A stretch of 64,000 nucleotides of DNA from Nocardia crassostreae. GTDB lineage: Bacteria > Actinomycetota > Actinomycetes > Mycobacteriales > Mycobacteriaceae. Below, one piece after another: positions 44,081 to 52,271 of the stretch (the stretch's first letter is position 1; every line of letters begins with the position of its first letter). The notes under the pieces are model-generated. The model was not told the origin of the DNA and did no database searches. It was given only the letters and a program-made list of their open reading frames with translations. The translations under genes were made by a program, and so were the position numbers. The DNA is taken from NCBI RefSeq assembly GCF_001613405.1, contig NZ_BDCH01000012.1, positions 124,001-188,000 on the forward strand, written 5' to 3'.

Positions 44081-44251
44081 GTGAACCAATTGGCTGGTGC
44101 GACCTCGCCTTATCTCCGTCAGCACGCCGACAATCCCGTGCACTGGCGGGAGTGGGATGCCGAGGCCCTGGCGGAGGCGGCGGCGCGGGATGTCCCGATC
44201 CTGCTGTCCATCGGGTACGCGAGCTGCCACTGGTGCCACGTGATGGTTTAA
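44081..44251 (+). pseudogene. Truncated 5' fragment of the DUF255 thioredoxin-like gene
   Basis: The GTG at 44081 opens a 56-codon frame that matches the first 55 residues of the full gene at 49244 ([38 protein letters not shown]) and then ends in a TAA at 44249. It retains the CxxC motif but nothing after it. DNA identity is about 80%, with higher GC than the full gene's 5' end. The break is right after GTGATGG. It is the leftover of the gene that originally stood here, or of a duplicate. Confidence 0.85.
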
Positions 44252-45083
44252 GGTTACAAGCTGCATTTGCCCAGGTAAATCGCGCAATTTGCCATGAATC
44301 GGCCGGCGTGTGATGTTGATCCGGGCGGTTCAGGGCAGCGTTAGGTGCACTCGGTGTGGGCGTATGTCCGCGCCGTGGTCAGCCATAGCTAGGAAACTCA
44401 GTCGCCGAAGACTATTCGCCAGAGTCGGGCCGCTGAGCTGCCGAGGGACCTGTGTCTTCCCAACGGCTCCGCGTGCCCAGGGCCCGGAACATATTGTTCG
44501 ATTCAGCTACAGCAGAACCATGCCCGCCCTCTCGGTTGAAGTTCTGGCGGACTTGACGACTCAGGTACATGTACTGGGGGTTGCGTGCTTCAGCCTTTGA
44601 TTCGAGAGTCCGACCAGTACGCGAATCTCGGATGATGTTGGGTGCGCTTTCAGTGTGCTTCTGAGCGCCGACATTCTGTGGGTGACGTGAGTGTCCGACC
44701 TCGGCAGAGCGCTGGACTGTCGATCATCTCGGCTGTGCTGTCGGCGAGCCGAGCTCGTTCCAGAGGCTCTTGCCGCAGATCGCGCCGTTCGGCCAAGCTA
44801 GGTTAGAGGTCCTCGTCTCCGGCTGGAGACCAGTCTCCTCTGCGCAAGTAGGGAAGCACGACTGGAAGCAACCCAACCTCGACAGCAAGCCTGTGGATCA
44901 CCGAACGAGCATATGGGTGAATCATAAAGATCGTGTTGTTTCTGAACAGATCATCGATTTCGCCGGAATTGGGAGCTTCGCCGAGAAGGTTGAGATCAGC
45001 AACGTGGGCTACTTTGATAGTCGCTAGTTTGCGCGCATCGTCCCTCCTAGTTTGGAATCTGGATCAAATCCTGGCCCGTTCTT
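44252..45083. other. Gene-poor left arm of the island
   Basis: About 830 bases of lower GC than the host. The longest open frames (44310-44600 and 44770-45027 on the plus strand) have no family resemblance, start site or codon bias. I see no RNA gene or repeat. Likely a decayed remnant or regulatory sequence. Confidence 0.5.
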
Positions 45084-45854
45084 CTATTCTCGCACCCACC
45101 CACGGCGTTCCAAGGCCGCGATTCCCTTGAGGATGTCCGCATAACCTGACGAATCTGACGAATCTGGCGAATCGGGAGACCAGGCATAATTGTAGACATT
45201 TACATCCATGACCACCTCGCCGAAATCGCGATACATTCGGATCTCCACGGGAGCATTGAGCTGGCCTGGTATGAGACCCGGCAACCAAGCGGATCCCGCT
45301 ATCCATTCTATCGGATGCGGGAAAGGGGTGCCGCGGTGATCGAGTGCCCGGATATGATCGTACGTGCTGACGAACTGATCGGATATTTCCGGAAGCCTCA
45401 AATATGCCGTACGGATTTGGATTTCGTTCCAGCTGATATCTGTGGGTGAATCCAGCGGTGCATCCATATCAACAGTTTCCCGGTAGAAGCTGCGCGCGAG
45501 ATCGCGATCGATGACGTCTGCGGCTACGTCACTGACCTCCTGGCCTCTCCATAATTTCCTGAGATCACGGGCATATCGCGATCTTGTACGCAGGAGTCGG
45601 CCCAGCGGTTCCGGCCTGTCAGATACCTCCTCGGATTTCTTGGGCATATCAATTTCGTCATCCCAATAGCAGGTCGATAGGTCAATTGACAGTGGGATGG
45701 CGAAATCTTCCATGAATTCGTACAGCGAGTCCAGGGTGTCTTCCGCCAACTCGATTCCGCCTTCTCCTATTTCAGTGTCGCGGGAAAATCTGAGTTGCCA
45801 TGGATTCTCCACGGCCTGTAGGCGGTAGGGAATTCCTCCTGGATAACAGTTCAT
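45084..45854 (-). CDS. Putative immunity protein of the toxin
   Basis: A 256-residue acidic, soluble protein with no recognised family (MNCYPGGIPYRLQAVENPWQ near the start; RSFYRETVDMDAPLDSPTDI; HPIEWIAGSAWLPGLIPGQL; a WSPDSPDSSDSSGYADI stretch near the end). Its ATG overlaps the toxin's stop codon (ATGA), so both are made from one transcript. Coupled, acidic and directly downstream of a toxin-like gene is the usual arrangement of an immunity gene. Codon use is less GC-biased than the host. The role is inferred from context only. Confidence 0.65.
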   Translation of the reverse strand: MNCYPGGIPYRLQAVENPWQLRFSRDTEIGEGGIELAEDTLDSLYEFMEDFAIPLSIDLSTCYWDDEIDMPKKSEEVSDRPEPLGRLLRTRSRYARDLRKLWRGQEVSDVAADVIDRDLARSFYRETVDMDAPLDSPTDISWNEIQIRTAYLRLPEISDQFVSTYDHIRALDHRGTPFPHPIEWIAGSAWLPGLIPGQLNAPVEIRMYRDFGEVVMDVNVYNYAWSPDSPDSSDSSGYADILKGIAALERRGWVRE

Positions 45855-48298
45855 TTCGTCTTCCTCCATCCGGAGTCTTGCCGTGTGTATACGGCCAGTA
45901 TCTCGCCGGGATTCGCATCGTTCACGATGGTAATCTTGTCAATTTTATCACTATACTCGGGCGATCTCTTGCTCGGTTCCAGTTTACGATTCAGCAAGTC
46001 CTCGTATTCGCCGAATATATTCGTCTTTCCTACTTCGATTCCGTTCAACCTGGTTCGAGTTATCGAACCGTCCAGAGTCCTGACTGTGATTATTCCCTTC
46101 TTCGTAGATGAGCCTTCTTTTACGGTCGCGTAGATGTTCAACTCCTTTGATGTGGCAATTGGCGTACCGGCCTTCTCTCGCGTTATGACCTTGTCAATCG
46201 TTGCCTTAACAGGGTCATTAAGTTGGATTGAGCTTTCCAGAGGGTTTGTCACCGTCTTCACTTCGACCCGGTGGGAGATTTCACTGTGTCCGGGCTGCAT
46301 GATGCCGATGTCGAATTCGCTGAGTTGCTCGCCGGTGGCCGGATGTTTTGGGGCTATCGACGCGTGGTCCAGCGCGGGGGTGCCTGTCGACGCGGGTGAC
46401 TGATCGAGTTGGCGGCGAAGTTCGCGTACCTCGTTGAGTGATTCGCGGATCTGGTACGGGTTCGCCAGGGTGGAGTGCCTTGTCGCCCACTCGTTGATGC
46501 CGACAACGCGATCTGCGATGGGTCCGAGGATCTGGGCGGCTTCGTTTTCTGCCGCGACAACGTCATCTGACCTGGCCTTGTTTTCCGCCGCACCGACGTC
46601 ATCGGACTGGGGTTCGCTTGTGGTTCGATCGCCTAGGACCTCTCGCTCAGATGCTGAACTGTCGACCGCCGTAGCGCGGGGCGGGGGCCCGGGGTGCGGG
46701 TCGGTGGAGTCTGAGGGTGTGCCCGCCCGGTCAGGTCGGTCTGCGTCGCTGGGATCTGCCCCGCCCGATGCTGGCGGGTCGTCGTGGGTCGGCGCCTCGG
46801 GTCTGTCCGACTTGACCACCAGCGTGGGGTTATCGACGGACTGTTGACCGGCGTCCTTGCCGGCCTGCAGTGCGGCTGCGTCGTCGGCGGCGGTGCGCGC
46901 GAGGGTGTTCTTCCCCGCCTGGGCAGCGGCGTTTTCTGCGGCGTCCGCGGCGGCGGTGGCACCACGGCTGAATACGCTGGCGGCGCCGTCGAGAGGGACA
47001 CCGGCACCGAAGTCGAGTTTGAGCTTGGTTTGCCAGAACTCGGGTCCGTGTTCTTTCAGATCGTCCAAGCGGATCACGGCGCTACCGAGATCGGCCAGTG
47101 AGTCGGCGCGGGGCTGCGGGTTCGAACCCGACCAGGTGCGGCCGAACTCCGTCACGCCACGCCCGAGCGTGCTCCAACTGTCGGTGAATCCCTGCCAGCC
47201 GCCACCACCGGTGAGATTCGTCTGGAACCGGGTCGCGCTCACACCGAGCTGCCACATCTCGTTCAGCCAATCGCGGGTGGCTTGCGCTTTGGGATCGGTC
47301 GGCTTTTGTGCCTGCGGCGACGAAGGCGGTGCAGAGGCTGGACGTTGAGCGATCCCGATCCAGGTGTGCCCGTAGGGTCCGGTGACAGCGGTGGTTGTGG
47401 TGGTACTCTCACCTGTAGTGGTGGTGCGTTGTTGGATCTGAGTGTCGGTTAACGCGCCCAGTATCGCCGCGTTCGAGTCGGGGGCGGTTTGCGCTGCCTG
47501 TTGTAATGCTTGGTTCCCGGCTTGTACGTCTACAGGGGCCGGGCCGGTTCCGGTGAGAGCGTTGAGCAACGCCGAGGAAGTCGGTCCGCCACCGGTCTCG
47601 GAGCCCGCAGAGGTGGGGGGTGTATTGCCTTGCCCCGCACCAGGGCTGGTGACCGTGATTGTGGCGTCGCCATTGAGGGTGTGTTGCTGGATCTGAGTAT
47701 TGGTCAACGCACCCAGCACTGCGGCGTTCGAGTCGGGGGCGGTTTGCGCTGCCTGTTGTAATGCTTGGTTCCCGGCTTGTACGTCCGCAGGGGCCGGGCC
47801 GGTTCCGGTGAGAGTATTGAGCAACGCCGAGGAGGTCGGTCCGCTCACGGCCTTGGCACCTTGCGGACGTGACGCGAGAGTTTCTTCCGGCAGGGGAACC
47901 GCCGCTGAGGGTGCAATGGATTGGGCGGGCGGTGTAGTCGGCTCGGGTCCAGGAGGAGCGACAGGTATCGCGCCGTCGGCCTCTGGATCGGCGATTGGCT
48001 TCGCTCGCGGCACACCCAACTCGGAGCCGGACGGCTGCCATGGCACCGACACTGCCACCGGACCCGCTATTTGAGATGGTCGCCCGGCCGAGTCGGAGTA
48101 TGCCGCCCCGACCATGTCCTGGGATGTGAGGATGCGGGCGAATATACGAGCCGCCTCGGCCTCGGACTTCACGTTGTACGTGTGAACCCTGGGACTCTCG
48201 CGACCGGACGTCACGGGCAAGACGGGGTCGGCCGCAGAAGCAGGGGTCAAACTTGCCAACCACTCCGCCTGCCAACCCGAATCATAGAGAGTGCCCAT
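45851..48298 (-). CDS. Polymorphic-toxin-like protein with PD-(D/E)xK-like C-terminus
   Basis: An 815-residue protein. Residues 1-150 are Pro/Ala-rich without a signal peptide. Residues 153-207 and 239-291 are a tandem repeat (GPTSSALLN; TGTGPAP; DVQAGNQALQQAAQTAPDSN). The middle (about 310-470) has GPYGHTWIGIAQRP and WQGFTDSWSTLGRG blocks as in actinobacterial toxins, then a charged disordered linker. The C-terminal domain holds SEFDIGIMQ (Asp663) and RVEVKT (Glu679, Lys681), a PD-(D/E)xK nuclease-like spacing. The export route is unknown; WXG-type secretion is possible. Its neighbour downstream is the likely immunity gene. Confidence 0.7.
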   Translation of the reverse strand: MGTLYDSGWQAEWLASLTPASAADPVLPVTSGRESPRVHTYNVKSEAEAARIFARILTSQDMVGAAYSDSAGRPSQIAGPVAVSVPWQPSGSELGVPRAKPIADPEADGAIPVAPPGPEPTTPPAQSIAPSAAVPLPEETLASRPQGAKAVSGPTSSALLNTLTGTGPAPADVQAGNQALQQAAQTAPDSNAAVLGALTNTQIQQHTLNGDATITVTSPGAGQGNTPPTSAGSETGGGPTSSALLNALTGTGPAPVDVQAGNQALQQAAQTAPDSNAAILGALTDTQIQQRTTTTGESTTTTTAVTGPYGHTWIGIAQRPASAPPSSPQAQKPTDPKAQATRDWLNEMWQLGVSATRFQTNLTGGGGWQGFTDSWSTLGRGVTEFGRTWSGSNPQPRADSLADLGSAVIRLDDLKEHGPEFWQTKLKLDFGAGVPLDGAASVFSRGATAAADAAENAAAQAGKNTLARTAADDAAALQAGKDAGQQSVDNPTLVVKSDRPEAPTHDDPPASGGADPSDADRPDRAGTPSDSTDPHPGPPPRATAVDSSASEREVLGDRTTSEPQSDDVGAAENKARSDDVVAAENEAAQILGPIADRVVGINEWATRHSTLANPYQIRESLNEVRELRRQLDQSPASTGTPALDHASIAPKHPATGEQLSEFDIGIMQPGHSEISHRVEVKTVTNPLESSIQLNDPVKATIDKVITREKAGTPIATSKELNIYATVKEGSSTKKGIITVRTLDGSITRTRLNGIEVGKTNIFGEYEDLLNRKLEPSKRSPEYSDKIDKITIVNDANPGEILAVYTRQDSGWRKTK
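47426..47842 (-). repeat. Coding tandem repeat in the toxin gene
   Basis: Two segments (47678-47842 and 47426-47584) encode nearly identical repeats of about 53 residues, separated by about 30 variable residues. The DNA is also nearly identical, implying recent duplication. Confidence 0.85.
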
Positions 48299-49243
48299 TA
48301 CGGCCGAACCTTATTGGGGAAGGTAATGCATTGTCCTGCTACATATTTCGTAGTCTCTCGCTGAAGTTGACCGCCCACGAGGTGGATAGGCTTGTTTTTT
48401 GTGTTGTCGGACAAGATGTTCGACCGTCCCTTCGGACATGTGGATGAATAATCCCGGGCCCTGCAAAGGGTTTGGGATGGCAAGTGATCAGAAGCGTGCC
48501 GCAGGGCAGGGTATGTAACGGGCACGGCCGCAGCGGTCCGTACTCAGAAATCGGCCACACGAAATCCGCGCCACAAACACTGTGCGGAGTGCTCGGACCC
48601 GTGTGCGGACTCCAGGAGAGGGTCGTAGCAATCCGAACGGCGAGAGCCACCAGATCTTTTGCTCAGGAAGGAGGGAGGGGCAAGACCGCACCCCTTCAAC
48701 GACAGAGCCCTCGATCCTGGCGTGGATCGAGGGCTCGTGTCGAAAGGAAGGGGAAGGAAACGTTCGCGCTTTGGTGCCGCAGAGGAGATTCCCGAGGAAT
48801 TCGCGAATGAAGACGCAACTGTGCCGCTGCAAAAGTCTCACTTAGGAGACGCTCGGTGTCAAGACGGAGGACGTACTGTCACTCGAAATTGCAGGTAGAT
48901 CGCTAATTTCAAGGTCGGCGCAACCCGATCTGGCACCGGATCGGAGGCGATCGAGCGACGGCGGTGCAACCACTGCGCCCAGCCTGAGAAACGCATCTCC
49001 GATGCCGCATGCCGAATGCTGTGCGGAGCGGGGTGCCCAGCGCGGGGTGCCTGAGAGCGCTCGCTCTGGCTCCTCGGGTCTACTGCACTGGATGTGGGCG
49101 GAACCCGTGCTGCGGTGTAGTAGAACGTGTGTACTGATCGAAGCGCCTGGTTGTGCCAGTCTGTCATGGTCTGTGCCTAATGCATGGAGCGTGGGCTGGG
49201 CTGACCGTGCTGCGGGCCGACTCGACATAGGAAGTTGGTGGGT
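48299..49243. other. Gene-poor right arm of the island, with hairpin
   Basis: About 945 bases with no convincing coding frame. It should hold the promoter of the toxin gene (minus strand, start 48298) and the upstream region of the DUF255 gene (plus, 49244). The only clear structure is the hairpin at 48705-48736. Confidence 0.55.
48705..48736. terminator. Hairpin, possible terminator
   Basis: Perfect 13-bp inverted repeat GAGCCCTCGATCC (48705-48717) with complement at 48724-48736 and a six-base loop. Compact GC-rich hairpin without a T tract; it could insulate the toxin operon from the DUF255 gene. Confidence 0.55.
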
Positions 49244-51337
49244 GTGAACCAATTGGGTAATGCCACATCGCTTTATCTGCGTCAGCATGCTGACAATCCG
49301 GTGGATTGGCGGCAGTGGAACGCTGAAGCCTTGGCGGAAGCGGCGGCGCGGGATGTGCCGATTCTGCTGTCGGTGGGATATTCGTCTTGTCACTGGTGTC
49401 ATGTGATGGCGCACGAGTCGTTCGAGGATGCGGCTACGGCGGCGTTGATGAACGAGCATTTCGTGTGCGTCAAGGTGGATCGGGAGGAGCGGCCCGATCT
49501 GGATGCGGTGTATATGAATGCGACGGTGGCCATGACGGGGCAGGGCGGGTGGCCCATGACCTGTTTCTTGACGCCTGCGGGGGAGCCGTTCTATTGCGGG
49601 ACGTACTACCCGAAGACGCCTCGGCATGGGATGCCGTCGTTCACGCAGGTGCTCACGGCTGTCACTGAGACGTGGCGGAACCGGCGGGACGAGGTGGAGC
49701 AGGCGGCGGCGCAGGTGGGGGCGGCGTTGCGGGAGCAGGCGGGTGGGTTGCCGGACAGTGCCGTGGGGGTGAGTGCGGAGCTGCTGGATCATGCGGTGGC
49801 CACGGTGTTGCGGGATGTGGACGAGCGGCATGGCGGGTTCGGGGGTGCGCCCAAGTTTCCGCCGTCGGAGCTGTTGGAGGGGCTGTTGCGGGATTACGAG
49901 CGCACCGGGAACAAGGATGTGCTGCAAGTGGTTTCGTTCACGGCCGAGGCGATGGCGCGGGGTGGGATCTACGACCAGTTGCGGGGCGGGTTCGCGCGGT
50001 ATTCGGTGGATGCCGCGTGGGTGGTGCCGCATTTCGAGAAGATGCTCTACGACAATGCGCAGCTGCTGCGGGTGTATGCGCACCTGGCGCGGCGGGAGCG
50101 GGACGGTGAGCGGGCCGCGTGGCGCGATCCGGTGCGGGATGGCTCGGAACCGCTGGCATTGCGGATCACCCGCGAGACGGTGGGTTTCCTCATCGAGGAT
50201 CTCGGGACCGAGCACGGTGGGTTCGCCTCGGCGCTGGATGCCGATACGCACCTCGAGCCCGGCGGGCCGGGCGTGGAGGGCGCGACGTACGTGTGGACCC
50301 CGGCCGAACTGAACGGGGTGCTCGGTGCACTCGACGGTGCCTGGGCCGCAGAGCTTTTCGGTGTGACCACGGCCGGAACCTTCGAGCACGGCACCTCGGT
50401 CCTCACCCGCTACACCGATCCGGCGGTCGCCGATTCCGAACGGTTCGAACGCATTCGCGCCGCGTTGAGCGCGGCCCGCGCTCGCCGCCCACAGCCCGAA
50501 CGCGACGACAAGGTGGCGACCGCCTGGAACGGGATGGCCATTACGGCTCTCGCCGAAGCCGGTGCGGCTCATGATAATTCGGACTGGTTGGCCGCCGCGG
50601 AACGGTGTGCCCGGTTCCTGCTCGACGTGCATGTGGCCGACGGCCGCGTATGCCGCGCCTCCCTCGGCGGCGTCGCCGGATCCGCGACCGGCGTACTGGA
50701 GGACTACGCCTGGCTCGCAACAGGTTTGCTCGCCTTGCATCAGACCTCCGGCGGCGACTGGCTGCCCGCCGCCCAGCGGATTCTGGACGCGGCCGTCACC
50801 CATTTCGCCGATCCGGCGAACCCGGGCAGCTGGTTCGACACCGCCGACGACGCCGAAACCCTCATTGCCCGCCCCCGCGACCCCCTCGACGGCGCCACCC
50901 CGGCAGGCACCTCCGTCCTGGCCGAAGCCCTGCTCACCGCCTCCGCACTCACCGAACCGGACCGCGCCCTGCGCTACCGCGAACTCGCGGACCAGACCCT
51001 CGAGCGCGGCGCAATCGTCCTGGCCCGCGCCCCACGCTCGGCCGGGCAGTGGCTGGCGGTCGCCGAAGCCGCCCTGCGCGGCCCGATCCAGGTCGCGGTC
51101 GCCTACAGTAGCGAGGGCGACGAGTCCGCGGCCGGTCTGCTCCACGCCGCCCGAGTGGCAGCCCCCGGTGGCTCCGTCATCGTCCTCGGAGCCCCGGACT
51201 CACAACCCCTGCTGACGGATCGTCATGCCGTACAGGGCAAGTCGGCGGCCTACGTATGCCGCGGCGCGGTCTGCGACCTCCCTGTCACCACCATCGAGGA
51301 AGTGCGCTCCTCCCTGCTGCGACCGCCAACGGCGTAA
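49244..51337 (+). CDS. DUF255/YyaL-type thioredoxin-fold protein (Rv1084-like)
   Basis: A 697-residue protein with an N-terminal thioredoxin-fold domain ([35 protein letters not shown], Cys-x-x-Cys) and a long (alpha/alpha)6-like barrel (GGIYDQLRGGFARYSVDAAW; PHFEKMLYDNAQLL; WNGMAITALAEAG). It is the ortholog in position and type of M. tuberculosis Rv1084, whose function is unclear. GTG 49244 corresponds exactly to the start of the truncated copy at 44081. The first part uses more AT-ending codons than the second half, compatible with replacement of its 5' end. Confidence 0.9.
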   Translation: MNQLGNATSLYLRQHADNPVDWRQWNAEALAEAAARDVPILLSVGYSSCHWCHVMAHESFEDAATAALMNEHFVCVKVDREERPDLDAVYMNATVAMTGQGGWPMTCFLTPAGEPFYCGTYYPKTPRHGMPSFTQVLTAVTETWRNRRDEVEQAAAQVGAALREQAGGLPDSAVGVSAELLDHAVATVLRDVDERHGGFGGAPKFPPSELLEGLLRDYERTGNKDVLQVVSFTAEAMARGGIYDQLRGGFARYSVDAAWVVPHFEKMLYDNAQLLRVYAHLARRERDGERAAWRDPVRDGSEPLALRITRETVGFLIEDLGTEHGGFASALDADTHLEPGGPGVEGATYVWTPAELNGVLGALDGAWAAELFGVTTAGTFEHGTSVLTRYTDPAVADSERFERIRAALSAARARRPQPERDDKVATAWNGMAITALAEAGAAHDNSDWLAAAERCARFLLDVHVADGRVCRASLGGVAGSATGVLEDYAWLATGLLALHQTSGGDWLPAAQRILDAAVTHFADPANPGSWFDTADDAETLIARPRDPLDGATPAGTSVLAEALLTASALTEPDRALRYRELADQTLERGAIVLARAPRSAGQWLAVAEAALRGPIQVAVAYSSEGDESAAGLLHAARVAAPGGSVIVLGAPDSQPLLTDRHAVQGKSAAYVCRGAVCDLPVTTIEEVRSSLLRPPTA

Positions 51338-51576
51338 AGGCGCTCCGTCCGTCCCGCATCGCGCGATGGATCGGGGCAGACGCAGACCGCATCAGCGCAC
51401 CCGCCCGGTCCGGGCCGTGTCATCGGCCAGGCCGGGCGCGGACCGCCCGAAGCACTCCCTGTGGATCGCGGATCGGCCGGGCGGGCAAAGTGCGCATAAC
51501 GCGTTGACGCAGTTCGGCATTCGGCCCGCGCCGCCCTCGAGGCGCGCGGAACGGCGAGACTCGGCTGGGTCTGCGA

Positions 51577-52041
51577 TCAGTTGCGGCCGCTCCGCAGGCC
51601 CGCGCGGAGCATGGCGGGCACGGCGACCAGGACGGCGAGAACGTGGACGGTGCGGAACAGGGCCGGTATCAACGACTCCCATGTCACGTCGGTCAGCAGC
51701 TCGAGCGGCTCGTCGGCGGCGAGCAATTCGGTCACCGGCTCGATCAGGAGGGAGAGCAATCCGAATACGCCCAGGCCGATGATGAGAACCCAACGGGCCC
51801 AGGTGGTCCCGACCAGCATGCGGCGGGAGACGGTGTACACCGCGAGGTAGAGCGCCACCCGTGTGAGCAAGCCGATCGTCAGGTCGCCGACCTCGGCCTC
51901 GGATTGCTCCAGTGCGATCGCGGCGCGCAGCAGCATTTCGCAGATTCCGGTCATCAGCGCCACGATGATGGCGCGATGTGCGAGCAGTAGCAGGCCCGTG
52001 CGGGCCGCGTCCGGGCGGCGGCCGGTCTGGATCTCGGTCAT
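51577..52041 (-). CDS. Hypothetical four-helix membrane protein
   Basis: A 154-residue protein with about four hydrophobic segments (LLLLAHRAIIVALMTGICEMLL; GLLTRVALYLAVYTVSRRML; VLIIGLGVFGLLSLLIEPV; VHVLAVLVAVPAMLRAGL). ATG 52041 is the start. No family is recognised. The 239 bases between the DUF255 stop and this gene, and the 230 upstream of it, contain no further gene I can support. Confidence 0.7.
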   Translation of the reverse strand: MTEIQTGRRPDAARTGLLLLAHRAIIVALMTGICEMLLRAAIALEQSEAEVGDLTIGLLTRVALYLAVYTVSRRMLVGTTWARWVLIIGLGVFGLLSLLIEPVTELLAADEPLELLTDVTWESLIPALFRTVHVLAVLVAVPAMLRAGLRSGRN

Positions 52042-52271
52042 GAGGTGAATCTGCCGCCGCGCACCCGTGCGGCGGATCACACTCGAGTATCGAATTCGCC
52101 TGATTCCGCAGTATGGGGCGTTCGCCAGGATTATTCCGTTGCCGCAGGCTACGGCCGGTTCTACAGTCCCGGAGTTGTGTCTACCTTGATTGTGTTGCCG
52201 TGTCTTTCCGAGTGCTCGCCACTTCTGCGGGCGGTGGAAGCCGTGTCGGTGCATGACCAGCGATAAGCGTC

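Larger units (their letters stand above)
44252..49243. other. Genomic island carrying a toxin-immunity module
   Basis: About 5 kb of lower-GC sequence between the truncated and full DUF255 copies. It holds the toxin (45851-48298), its coupled downstream gene (45084-45854), a hairpin and two gene-poor arms. The flanking gene copies share the core CACTGGTG-n-CA-n-GTGATGG, where identity stops on the left side. No integrase, transposase, tRNA or plasmid gene is visible. Confidence 0.6.

Noticed and set aside
44310..45027. Open frames in the island's left arm
   Set aside because: No start site, no codon bias and no recognisable domain; could be noise in lower-GC sequence.
44252..49243. Island as an integrative element with its own integrase
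   Set aside because: No tyrosine or serine recombinase, transposase, tRNA end or terminal inverted repeat was found.
48842..51145. Open frame of 767 codons on the minus strand
   Set aside because: It lies antiparallel to the DUF255 gene and reads as a low-complexity Arg/Gly/His-rich product; the plus-strand product has clear motifs.
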